Assembly: GCA_963930775.1 (NCBI GenBank)
Contig: OZ005689.1
Span: 15,438,923-15,502,922, forward strand
Reading direction: 5' to 3'
DNA: 64,000 nt
Source of the DNA: Cliona cf. orientalis
Lineage: Eukaryota > Porifera > Demospongiae > Clionaida > Clionaidae
The notes below the pieces were generated by a model. The model was not told where the DNA came from, did not search any database, and saw nothing but the letters and a program-made list of their open reading frames with translations. The translations under genes and the position numbers were made by a program. Below are positions 43,790 through 55,100 of this stretch, in pieces (position 1 is the stretch's first letter; every line of letters starts with the position of its first letter).

Positions 43790-44700
43790 AGAGAAAAAGA
43801 AAAAGGTTGTTGCATCTGAGTATGTAAAGATTATTATTATGTGTGGTAGTATAGCTAGCTATTATCCCTTTAATTCAAAATTATTATTCATATTATGAAC
43901 AAAATTCAAATTAAGTGGATATTGCAAATTTTCCTTTAATTCAAATTATTTGGGTGGATTTGTAAATTCGAATTAAGTGGACTACACTGTACGTATTGAT
44001 GTCGGAGTAGGATGGTGAGAGGGGGCAGCAATGGAGTTCCACAGATTAGAGAAGGGGCTGCCTAGGCCTCAGGCTGTAGCTTTGTATTGAAGTATTGAGA
44101 TTTGTCACTTTCGAGGTCGAGAGTCGGTCTCAGACTCCATCTCTGCAACTGGGGCCTCAAATGTGCACACTGTGTTGATGACCCTTTACCATATACACCG
44201 TTATTACTATGCAGCTACTGGGGATATGGTCAAGTGTTCATACTCAACCTAAGATGAGAGGTCAAAGCAATCTTGAGCTAGCTCAAGAAACAAGAAAGAA
44301 ATAATGAGAAATGGTCATTTTTTGAATGTCTGGTTCTGGCATGTACAAATTAATGGCTTTGATGAATGGTCTTTAGATAATTTCCTGGAGATTCTGATTT
44401 TGACACTTAGAAATTTCACAAAGTTACCTGTTTTGAGATATTTGGGTATTAATTTTGTAACGTATTACATGTATTTTACATCCATATCATCCCTATTTAC
44501 AGAGTCTACCGACTCTATGATAATAGTACTAGTTAGTACAGTATTGTTATTATGCACCACATGGTTGAAATTTCCAAGAGTTATGGAATTGTCATCACTG
44601 TAGTTACAGAATACTATTACCTTAGAATAGGATTGCATGATTATAGCTGTACTGCATGGTCATCTCAACACAACAGTACTATGACATTAAATATGATGTG
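43790..44700. other. Non-coding interval with repeat pieces
   Basis: 43870-43992 carries an AATTCGAATTAAGTGGACTA end that pairs in type with 32860-32900 (TAGTCCACATAATTCGAAT), two ends of one MITE family. 44395-44520 is a reverse copy of 26940-27060. No exon is supported. Confidence 0.5.
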
Positions 44701-44710
44701 ATTGACTCAC

Positions 44711-44842
44711 AGCTCCAGTTTTGGCATTGATCACTTCAGTTGGAAAGGATGGAATAGTGGTTGGAATGAACGTTGGTCTAGTTATCCTCTCAGTCAGCAT
44801 ATCCAGCTCATCATCAGAGAATGTGACACTCATTGGCTTAAC
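44711..44842 (-). CDS. Isolated host exon candidate (44 codons), unrecognised
   Basis: Reading the minus strand, CTACTAG| precedes an open 132-base stretch in phase 0 at both borders and a strong donor GTGAGT follows. It encodes VKPMSVTFSDDELDMLTERI and then PTFIPTTIPSFPTEV. Clean borders and a protein-like composition favour a real exon. No partner exons could be linked. It might be a far 3' exon of the membrane-protein gene upstream on the same strand or belong to another gene. Confidence 0.4.
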
Positions 44843-44859
44843 CTAGTAGTCATTGCAAT

Positions 44860-45845
44860 GTCAAATTCTGTAGCTACAGAAAAGCTATAAAGTTGTAAAT
44901 AATTAAGTTATACAAATGGGATTTAATATAATAATATTATTATTGTCGCATGCAACCACCAATTTTGAAATAGCCTACTGAAGTTTAGTAATAATGAAGC
45001 ACTATCGTGCAAAACTCTTGGCATGTTGTAGCTATATATAGCCTACATATATGTTGCAACTAATTTTTGCAAGCTGAGCCAGCATGCACCTTCTACTGTT
45101 ATAACCATTACAAGAATGAGTTAATACTGACTGCACACGCATACACACCAACAATGGAGAGCTTATAACCCTGCTAACCATTTATACCTGAAACCCTGCT
45201 ATAAATGATGGAGGTGCCCATGCACAGTTGCCATGGACAGTCTGGGGGACCACTTACAGTATGATAGCAGCGCACCACGTGCATACAAGATCAGCAAATC
45301 TAGCTAGTGTACACTAAGAAAATAAAGCCTAAAAGTTCGTAGTTGAAAATCTACTGTGACTAGTGATGATGAGTCAATCGAGTATAAGACCCATCGCTAT
45401 GTCTACACACTAGTAGTCTGACATTGAGTAGACTTCTTGAAATAAGGTGACCGCTATCTCTTTGGTGGTCAGCAAAAACTAATATTTTGAATAATTAAGG
45501 CATTTAATTAAATAAAATTCACACAATGCAATGCCATAAATAATAGTTAGACACTGTTTACATGACATTGTGATTTTAACTAGAAGACCTCGGGGCTCAG
45601 TAGAACCCCTTATGAAACCGACTAAACAGTGTCTACTAAGTTTAGATCCTAGCATAAGCTTGAACTGCTGCCTAGCAACAATCCTAACCACAAGCAACAA
45701 TTTTTTGAATTTATACAGAAATTTTACAAGTTTATATGAGCTTTTTACAAGTTTATATGGGGAATATAGATACCTGCTCCTGACCAATCATATCACAGTA
45801 TTTGTTATAACTAAGGATCAAGCCCTTGTTTTAAACTTACAAACT
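44860..45845. other. Non-coding interval
   Basis: Nothing supported. A plus-strand frame at 45570-45893 and its reverse have no recognisable features and overlap the edge of a MITE. Confidence 0.4.
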
Positions 45846-45849
45846 AGAT

Positions 45850-46031
45850 ATACCGTAAATCTGGAAATTTTTGTTGTAAATATATTTTCGTAGTCAATGG
45901 TGGCTACGAAAATTAATCTTACGAAAATTAGCATACACTATTAATGCTAATGCGGTAAGGTAAGGGGTCGTTCCTACGAAAATTTATCATACAAAAGTTT
46001 CTTTACATGAAAATTTCCAGATCTATGGTAT
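45850..46031. mobile_element. Short MITE, 182 bp
   Basis: Inverted ends ATACCGTAAATCTGGAAATT and AATTTCCAGATCTATGGTAT, with repeated TACGAAAATT inside. No coding capacity. Confidence 0.75.
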
Positions 46032-46580
46032 ATGTACACGTATACAGCAGTTAGCTTGTAACAGACAGGCACACACATAGAATGACTATATACACCGTAA
46101 TCTTCACGCCTACATGTATATACACCAAGGGTTAGCAATATAATTTGCAGAGGCTACTACGTAAAATAACATGCATGCAGGGTTATCACTTCCCACAACC
46201 AAACAAAATTTAATGCCTGTAAGTATTGACCATCACTTCCTCATACTGACACAATTTTGACCTCCATGTACTAAGAGTTCCAAAAGTCACATAGTATTAT
46301 GATACATGCAGAACACTAGACCAAGATCATAGGCATATAGGAAGATATTGAAGGCTGGAGGAACTGAATGTCCAATTGTGTGTGAAAATATTACAAACAC
46401 GCCCACTTTGTGTCAAGTCACGCCCATTTTTTGCACGATCGAGGCTGCTATCACGAGCTTCATGGTGAAAAATGAACTATAAGTCGAGTGGAATGGATTT
46501 GGCAGCTATTGAGGCACATTTACTCATAAATTAATTGGTAAAATTAATGTTCAGAAATCTGTGTTGTAACAATAATATTG

Positions 46581-46647
46581 GGCTGGAAAATAATATTGTG
46601 AGGGGGGGGGGGCTAGGTTCCTATCCTTCATTAAGCATAGGAACCTA

Positions 46648-46678
<31 letters not shown>

Positions 46679-46697
46679 CAGTATTATTTTCCAGCCC
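46581..46697. repeat. Long near-perfect palindrome with G/C runs
   Basis: GGGCTGGAAAATAATATTGT, a G run and CTAGGTTCCTA on the left are mirrored by TAGGAACCTAG, a long C run and CAGTATTATTTTCCAGCCC on the right. The arms are about 50 bases with a short loop. The C arm is longer than the G arm. It is probably a small foldback element. Confidence 0.85.
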
Positions 46698-46869
46698 TAG
46701 TCATGTGGTATAATTACCTCGCGTGCATGTGCAAGGGGTAAAGGAATATATCGGTTTGTCTGTCTGTCGTTGTTGAGGTTTACTAGAGCTACAAATCGTG
46801 AATTTTCTGTTCAGCATGCCTGTGGTTTATTGACCACACCCACTCTTTTAGCATAATAGTATGCTGATG

Positions 46870-47560
46870 CGACTGCGCATACTCAAGCTCAGTGTTGGAA
46901 AGGGTCGATCTTCAGATACATGTATAATACATGTAGGCCTCAGAGTGTTGCAATACTATGCTACAGTGGCTACAGAGCTCCTTGATTGTAAGTATTATTA
47001 TGTAAGGGTACTCCCATACATGTTGGATCGTAATAATATTATAGGGATGTAAATTACTGGTAATGGATGTTATAATTTTTACATTAACAATGAATCTCGC
47101 ATATAGAAAAGTGCAGAGAAAAAACAGATTAAAATTTACACTATGTTAGGGATCCCAGAAGGTTGATGTTTTAAGTTCATCCTGATATCTAAACATTGGA
47201 CATGGCCATCATAGCTACATGCCACTGCAAAAGTATGCATATGCAGGAAACTTTATGAAGAACTACGTGAATATTAAGCGTAAAGGCTACAGTTGCTGGA
47301 GTATAAACATGAATATAAAGTTCATATGTATGACAGGTACATGTAGTTTGACTATAATTAACTAAATTACATGTAAGGTATATTATCAATCAAATCTTTT
47401 ATAGCTGTTCTTCGTTAGAGAGTAGAACATTAACTGAATTGGTGATGCTTTAAGTTGCAAGACTACTTCCTCCTAGAGTGGAAAGATAATGTCCCAAACA
47501 TAATCAAAGTGCTAACTGACCCTTGCATCACTACGTGGAAGATACTGTATGGAGGCTATT
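46870..47560. other. Non-coding interval
   Basis: No exon, RNA gene or element end is recognised. Confidence 0.4.
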
Positions 47561-47563
47561 TCA

Positions 47564-47932
47564 CAAGGGCGGAGAACAGGTAGCAAAAGTGGGGGGGCTC
47601 AGACCTTTGACTGTGTACTGTGACAACCGTTAGGCTGTGGGCATATGCCCACAGCCCACCTAGGGGGGTCTGGGGGCATGCTCCCCCAGAAAATTTTGAA
47701 AGTTTCGACTCCCTGAGAGCGTTTCTGATGCAATCTGGCACCAATTTTTGGACTGATTTTAGTAGCAATGTTTACTTTAGCACTCTTGCAAACACCTAGA
47801 ATTATGACAGAACTATGTTGCTGTAATTTTGTAGTATGGGCATATGATAAAATGGGGGGGCTCAGCCCCCCCCTGTTTCCAAAGTGGGGGGGCTGAAGCC
47901 CCCCCTGCCCCCCCCCTATTTCTCCGCCCCTG
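47564..47932. mobile_element. MITE with AAGGGCGGAGAA / TTCTCCGCCCCTG ends
   Basis: 369 bp with inverted ends and a TTTCA duplication on both sides. The interior contains GGGGGCATGCTCCCCC shared with 33133-33160 and several C and G runs. No coding capacity. Confidence 0.7.
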
Positions 47933-48174
47933 TTTCAGAAGTATTAATTATCGTGAAAAGTTGAGAATGCTAGCTCTCAAAACTATTTTCGTGGTTTTAA
48001 ACTCTGTGATCATAACCTCTCTTTCCCTCTGTGGGTCCGGTGCAGCACAGCACCAACACAATAATAAATAATGATGTAATAGATGCAAAAATCTCTATTA
48101 CCAAGCCATATAACATGGATTAGAAAGCTACATGTATTAGAGTCGATGACGCCATCAGCAGAACGATAAATATT

Positions 48175-48790
48175 ACCACAGAATCCCGCAAATACGCCCC
48201 CCTCGCGCATAGGTAGTTTTGTCTCGCGATCGTGTATAAGCCCCTCCCTCCCTGATTTAAAACGTAAATACCGTATGTTGGGTTTTGAATGCATAGTTAT
48301 AAACGATTGCGAATGGCGCTATATAAGCCAGATTGCGATTCTAATGGTTGCGAATAGCCAAACAAGAAATTAAGCAACACCTTCAATCTTATAGCTATAT
48401 AGAGGTGTGGCTTGTGAGGCTGCATGTGGGGTGGGCTATTAATAGAATACCATACTGTTCGAGTGACAGTTGTGCTTGGCTTGGCGTTGGCTATGGTGTT
48501 GGCAGATTGGCTTGAAGAATTGAAGAAGATTCATTTGACAATCGACAGCTGTAGGTACACGAATGCAAGTAGATTGAGCATGAGTGATATTGATAACACG
48601 TGGCTGCATATGTTTGGGATAGCAAGCGAACACGCGCGTGCAAAAGGGGTGTGGTCATATGTAACATTATTCATTGCATATTCTTGCGTCGTGTGTAAAA
48701 AGTCGCAATTCACAATCAAACGAATCTCGCATTCAAAACCCAACCTACGGTATAAGCCAATAACAGTAGTTACAGCTACAGTATAGCAAG
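48175..48790. mobile_element. Inverted-repeat element with TTGGGTTTTGAATGC arms
   Basis: ACCGTATGTTGGGTTTTGAA (about 48268) is mirrored by TTCAAAACCCAACCTACGGT (48732-48751). Related strings (GGGGCTTAT, GAGACAAAAC, TCGCGCATAG) recur at 51255-51350 as a second, partial copy. The frames inside it are not genes. Confidence 0.6.
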
Positions 48791-48982
48791 CAAATTTAAA
48801 AGGCTAGCTATTTGTACCATAGTATATGCATGTATGCCTTACTTTAATTGTTGATTTTCTCGAGTTTTGCCCATCAAATAGCCAAAGAAAGAAGAGATTG
48901 CTTGCTCACGTGGATGATTCGAAGGTTGGTAATGGTCGTCACGTGGAAATTAATGTAAGGGATCTCACGTATAAGCCCTGGG

Positions 48983-49320
48983 CAGGGGCGTAGCTTAGTT
49001 GTTTCCTTGTTGCCCGGAAACCCCCCCCCCCCCCCCCCCCCCCCCCCGGCAGTCAGATTCAGCATTATCTTAGTATGATTTGGCTATCAGGAAACCCCCT
49101 TGGTTTCCAGATTCAATATGCAGGCACTAAAGTCTCCTAAAACTTAGCCTAGATCTCCTCCTTTTGTGCTTTTCTCTGCCAAAATCTCGAGAAGCGAGCA
49201 AACCCTAGCTGAAATGGCGATTGTCAATTAGAGGGCGTGGCCGAAAAGTGGGCGTGGTCGTAAAATTTTTCGCGCGCAACTGTTAGGAAACCCCCTCAGA
49301 AAATCCTGGCTACGCCCCTG
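48983..49320. mobile_element. hAT-like MITE with CAGGGGCGTAGC ends
   Basis: Inverted ends CAGGGGCGTAGC and GCTACGCCCCTG bracket 338 bp, flanked by CTGGG (48978-48982 and 49321-49325). It contains a C27-type run near the left end and GGGCGTGG strings near the right. Similar in style to the 23346-23581 element but not closely alike. Confidence 0.75.
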
Positions 49321-49524
49321 CTGGGCCTCCTCACTTTTGCCCCAATGCTGGGGGGGGGGGGGCATAATCGCGGAATTCTATGGTAAATACATAATAATCG
49401 TTAGCTACTTAATTGTTACCGCAGCTACCAAACACAACCACGATATTTGGCCATGCCCCCACCTAAATAGCTTCCATGTTTCATGCACATGCATGCTGGT
49501 GTTATCGTACGTGTTATACCGACT

Positions 49525-49925
49525 AGTATGGGGGGGGGTGGATAGTGTCAAAAGTACAGTCGCTATATTTTGGAGGAGGGTGGTTTTGACTGCAGGGGGT
49601 GCTTCTCTGTTGGAAGAATATACCACTTATTGTGGAGGAGGGGGGCAATCTGGAAGTAGAGAGTCATACTTCACTGGGGGATGGGTGCATTTTGATCTCG
49701 CAAGGAGGGGGTCTACATCGTCTGGAGTAGGGGGCCACATATACTATTGCTGGAGGATCAAGGAGGGGTGTGTTTGATCTCGAGGAGGACTCTAATTCAT
49801 CTGAAATAGGGGGTGATATACTCTGATTGGACGAGGATGCATTTAATTGATCTCAAGGGGTCCACTACTGAATGGAATATTATTGTGGGTGTGGCACAAA
49901 TATTTTTACGCATGCATGCACAAAT
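49525..49925 (+). repeat. GGAGGA-rich dispersed repeat, copy 1
   Basis: Shares GTGTCAAAAGTACAG, TTTTGACTGCAGG, GATCTC-AAGGAGGGG and ATTGTGGGTGTGGCA with copies at 53855-54135 (same orientation) and 54525-54935 (opposite). Frames through it are open because of the codon-like GGAGGA periodicity and are not genes. Confidence 0.8.
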
Positions 49926-50005
49926 CCATTAACATTATTTTTGTCCTCGCGGTATGTATTACACTGTTGACATATTGACAATGTCATGCATGGGGATTTT
50001 GTTAC

Positions 50006-50126
50006 CTGAAATTGCCCTGAAGTCATCAAAATGGACTCTGTCATCTCCCTCTTCTCAATCACAGTGTTCACCGACACCTGATCATCTTCCAGGGTCTCGC
50101 TCCTAGTGGTCTCAGAAGTAGTTGAT
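50006..50126 (-). CDS. Candidate cytoplasmic-tail exon
   Basis: An acceptor TTCTATTAG and a donor GTAACA bracket an open stretch encoding TTSETTRSETLEDDQVSVNT and then VIEKREMTESILMTSGQFQ. The composition (Ser, Thr, Glu) suits an intracellular tail. It lies downstream of the membrane-protein exons on the same strand, but its entry phase does not fit the exon ending at 52174, so a missing exon must lie between or it belongs elsewhere. Confidence 0.4.
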
Positions 50127-50239
50127 CTAATAGAATAAACGTCAGCACAAGTGTGAGGTATTTTAAGCAACAGTATTTGATCTATAAATAAGAATGTTTG
50201 GAATGCTGTTAATTTTACTGTAATATATAACAATAATAT

Positions 50240-52170
50240 TTAAAAATGTAAGCAAAAGTAGGGGTTGCAGTAGCAAAATGCACTAAAACAATAGTAGTAG
50301 TGATGGAAAATATACTAGGAGACATCCAGTACTACATGTACATCATCATCTTCAGACTTAGTAGTCTATTGCTCTATGTGTATAATAATATGCAAACGCT
50401 TAACGAACGAAATGGCTGGGTTTTTGCACAATTGCTTCTGAAACTGAACCAAACGGTATAAAATGTAGCTCAAGATGTTAATGCAGCACTGATTGAATTA
50501 CACTGTTGAGAAAAGAAAGAAGAATGCGAAAACGCAATTTTTAATGCCACCCTCAGGTTCTGTATGTAAATTTAATGACCCTTTCGGTGAGGATTGATAG
50601 ACATAGGCGTAAAATAGCTTGTACAACGTGATAGTCAACGTTCTCGAAATAGTTTCGTTTATGTAATGTACTAAGTATACATGTACATGTACATGTACAT
50701 GTATGTAACATCCAGGCCATCCCTACTCTAATATCTGTAACATTCCTACCACTCTTAATTGTTTGTGTACATTTGATCTCTAGCTTGCTATTATGCTATT
50801 TTTCAAATACCTGACAAGCAAGCATCGTAAAGTCTTTCTTTCCAGGATATGGCTTGAGAGATAAAGGGTGTGGCCACTAAGCATTTACTAAGGTATCAGT
50901 AACTTCAATTAAGTAACAAAGACAAACTCGAGTGCTATAAAGCAATCATTGGTTAAATCAATAAAAGCCCCCTCGATTAGTAGCCGCACTCTAGCAGGAC
51001 TAAAATTAATGGTAGTTGTAGCTAGTACCGTAGAATCGCACGCAGGATAGACATTTCTGTGTGATGACCATTACAGATCGTTGAATGCTATGTGGGTGCA
51101 CAACCTAACTCTGTACTTGCTCTGGCTGTTTGGTGGGCAAAATTTGAGAAAATTGACGAATTAAGGAAGGTATAATAATATGATACAAATAGCTAGTTTA
51201 TTAGTTATGGGTACTGTTTTTACTTGGCTTACGGTCTGTAATATCTACATTTTACAGTGAGGGGGGCTTATATGTGAGACAAAACACCTATGCAGGAACT
51301 TGAGCCTTGAGCTGCTAATGCAGGGGGCTTATGCGCAAGGGGGAGGGCGTAATCGCAGTATTATAATATTGATATTATAAGCATAATTGAACCGCAACAG
51401 TGCAGCACACGTGGATCCCAAATACAAGGAGTATGATACCTATGATGTACATGTATAATATATATAGAGTCTACTGACTGAAAATGTATGAATATTACTG
51501 CTACCAATACTACCAATTCAAGATAGATCAGTCACAACTGCTAGAAAAATACAAAATTATAGTAGTGTATAATTTAGCTAAGGGCTTATAACCTATATAT
51601 GTATACAAGCCCTTGACAGCTTACATGTGATGAGGATGTTCGATATTAAATCCATGTGAAAGCGTATTCTTCTTTGACCCTGTGACGGAATTAATATAAT
51701 ATATATACCAATAATCATCAAGAGTTTAAGTCGGGGCTCATCCTCTACCCAAATGGCTTGTGACCTTTAGATGTGCTCATAAATGTACCATACACTCGCG
51801 AAAGAGGGCCACTACCACCCACCACTTTGGGCTCAATTTCCTGCTAAGATCTAATGTTTACTCGAATATGTGCCCATGTGTAGCTACCCTTGAAACGCAG
51901 CTGGTTTATGAGATACATGTAGGCATTAAACCTGCCAAACAACTGCAAAAGTAAGCCTAGCTTTATGTCCATGTGCATGTTTCAGCAGAAACAAATGATC
52001 GTGCACAGCTAGTGATCGTAACAATGCCCATGGCTACACCACGTAATACGGCTCATATTGGCCTGATAACCGGCAGCCCTCGCTCTTGAATGGTAATCGT
52101 CTTGAATAAGGCTGAAATCAATGGTAGCTGCTGCTACTATTCGAATTATAAAGATAGAGCGTGGGTAACT
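50240..52170. other. Intron or intergenic DNA without recognised genes
   Basis: Contains an ACATGT microsatellite (50680-50705) and a fragment of the TTGGGTTTTGAATGC-arm element (51255-51350). No other exon is supported. Confidence 0.4.
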
Positions 52171-52173
52171 CAC

Positions 52174-55100
52174 CTGGGCGCTCTTTTGCGTTTAATACTG
52201 ATACCTCGAATAATATTGGCCCATCCCCAATCTTGGCCCAATATAATGTAAGGTGCACTGCCCATGGGCCCTCTTTCGGTACATGTACAGTAGTTACATG
52301 TAGCTGTTTATACATGTACCTCTTTTCTTGTACAGAAAATATCCCAATATTCCGAAAACAACTGATCCTACGATAGCCAAGAAAGAAATGAGAGCCAGCA
52401 CACCACCAGCAACTGCACCAGCACTAGAACTGCTTGAAACAGCAGGAAGCTCTGTCATGTTGGACAGAAGAGGGAGTGTGTGTGTACATGTACATTGTAT
52501 GTGTGTATTAGTATTTCTGTCTACAACACCCGTAATCCTATTGGTTTCTCAGGGGTCTCACAAATTTAAAGATCTACATAGGTGTAGGAAACATGGGCTG
52601 GTGCCCCCTATGTTTTCTGATTGTTATAGATCTTTAGAGACCCCCTTTACCATGTCTCTGATCTATAAATCAGTGACTATTAAAATAGGTGGTTTAGCTA
52701 CATGTACATGTATACCTGCCCCCCTACTTCGTTATAGCAGGCCAGGCATGCAGGCAATAGACAGATACAGTGGCAAGGTGAACTTATGAAGATATGGAAT
52801 AAAAAAAACGTAAGCTGGAACAAAAACATGTATTGATATCATAATTAACTTCACATGCACGTGGAACAAAATTAAATTCCAAGAATATAAAATGTTATAT
52901 ACTCTAAGACCCCAACATTTCTGTTGAGCATATTTTTGATTGTTTCTGATAAAGATGGCTTCCTGGTGTGTGCATTGGAAGGATTAGACAAAACTAACAC
53001 CCGACCAATCCATGTACTGGGTGATCCTTTGATCAAATCTATTCAGCCAATGCAGATGAATTGAAATCTGCCAATCTGATTGCCGTCTTGTGTTCTTCTA
53101 ATAGTTGATAAAGTCTACGCGAGAAGTTTGGCCAATATAAGATACTACACGAGAATGGGAATCTCATACACAACACTAGACTTCTGCAGATCAGGAATGG
53201 GGTCCTTTGGTCTTGATAAGAGATTAATCCTCAGTGTATGCAATGGCTTGAACACACCCTTACTTTCAGGGGGCAGTAGCTCAGACGTACACACCCAACA
53301 CTGTTGTGGTCTTCCATTGTGGTGGTTGTACTGAACAGGTAGATGTGACACTGGAAGGAGGAGTGTTTATAAATCAACTTTTTCAGGTAGCCAATGAAAG
53401 AGAAACATGTTATTCCTCAGTATCTATGGCATCATTTGAGGAAGAATGGTCTTAACAATGACTGCTCTCTTGGGTGGAAGAGGATTATGAGATGAAAATA
53501 CTTATCCATAATATTATATGTCTTTACAGTAGACTCTAGTGCTGATTGCTCTATGTAACAAAATGATCTTAAAAGTTATGATTTGGTTATTAAAAGAATA
53601 AACTAATATCCTACTGGGAGATATTGTTTGTATGATTCTGACACATTCATTGACTTCAATATTAATTTTGCTGCTTCAATAGGGCTTATACTATAGTGAA
53701 TTGAAGTAACTATACATTGTGTCTGTTTAATTTTGTGTAAAGAACTGAACAAAAATGCAAAGAACAATTTTTTACCTAGGGAGCGGGTTAAAATGGAAAG
53801 AAGCGTGGTTAGAATTAACGGTCAAACAGCACCCAGCCCACTTGAGTGTACTAAAATTTAATGTCAAATGTACAGTCACTGTTTTTGGAGGAGTGTAACT
53901 TCATTGAGGAGGGGGGTGGTTTCAACTGCAGGGGATGCTTTTCTGTTGGAGGATACCACTTTATGTGGAAGAGGGGGACATTTTGATCTCAAGGAGGGGA
54001 TCTAGCTCATCTGGAGTAGGGGGTCATACTTCGCTGGAGGAGGAGGTGCCGATAGATGTCGTTTGTGTGTAATAATAATTATTACTATTATTATCATTGT
54101 GGATGTGGCATGTTTTCGCGCATGCGAGTCAAAAATCTTCGCACCATGTGCCATGGCCTGTGCATGTGAGCTTTGAATTTGGATGTGGCTATAGGCTGGG
54201 AAGCTAGTGGTGCGATTTTAGATTAGTGTATATGTGGAACTGCATGGTGTCTCTTGTACAAAGGTGTTCATTTGATGAAGTGCAGATATTAATTTGGTAA
54301 TTTGTTCCTACGGATGTTTTGATTTGTAGCACATACAATTATTGAATATTGAATCTTTGTATGACAGGAGACACCATCAGCACAATGTCATTTACAGTTG
54401 TCCAAAACAACTCATTTTCAAGCGGCTTGCTAACCAGCACATGTTCCGTACCATCATGGTACCAGTACGTAGCATGAATTATATTATATATTTTTTGGAC
54501 AAAAATATTAATGGATTTGCGCATGTGCAAAGATGTGCCACACCCACCATATTCCGTTTAGTAGTGGACCCCTTGAGATCAAATGCATCCTTGTACAATC
54601 AGAGTATCACCCCCTATTTCAGATGAATTAGAGCCCTCCCCAAGATCAAATACACCCCTATACTTGATCCTCCAGCAATAGTATATGTGACCCCCTAACT
54701 CCAGATGATGTTGATCCCCTCCTCAAGATCAAAATGCACCCCTCCCCTAGCAACGTATAACCCCCTACTTCCGGATATGCTAGACCCCCTCCTCCACAAA
54801 AACGTATCCTCCAACAGAAAAGCACCTGCAGTCAAAACCATCCTCCTCTTCAATGAAGTCACCCTCCTCCAAAATAGTGACTATACATGTACTTTTGACA
54901 CTGTCCACCCCCCCCCCCCCCCCCCCCCCCATATGAAAATAAATTCCTTTAATTGTCCGAGGTTTGGTGTAATTGGACAGCATATTTGAGCGGCTCTGGC
55001 GACGAAGGTAAAGTAAGTACGAACTCAACTCTGATGTACATGTATGTTCATACATGGCCTAGGCCCTGCCTGGTTGAGGCTTAGTCTCGACCACACCCCT

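Noticed and set aside
43576-43827. Cys/His/Met-rich 83-codon frame resembling a metal-binding peptide
   Set aside because: Produced by the CATG-rich repeat arm (CATG and TGCATG translate to His, Met and Cys).
49337-49777. 146-codon plus-strand Gly-rich frame
   Set aside because: Part of the GGAGGA dispersed repeat; the other copies are not open in the same frame.
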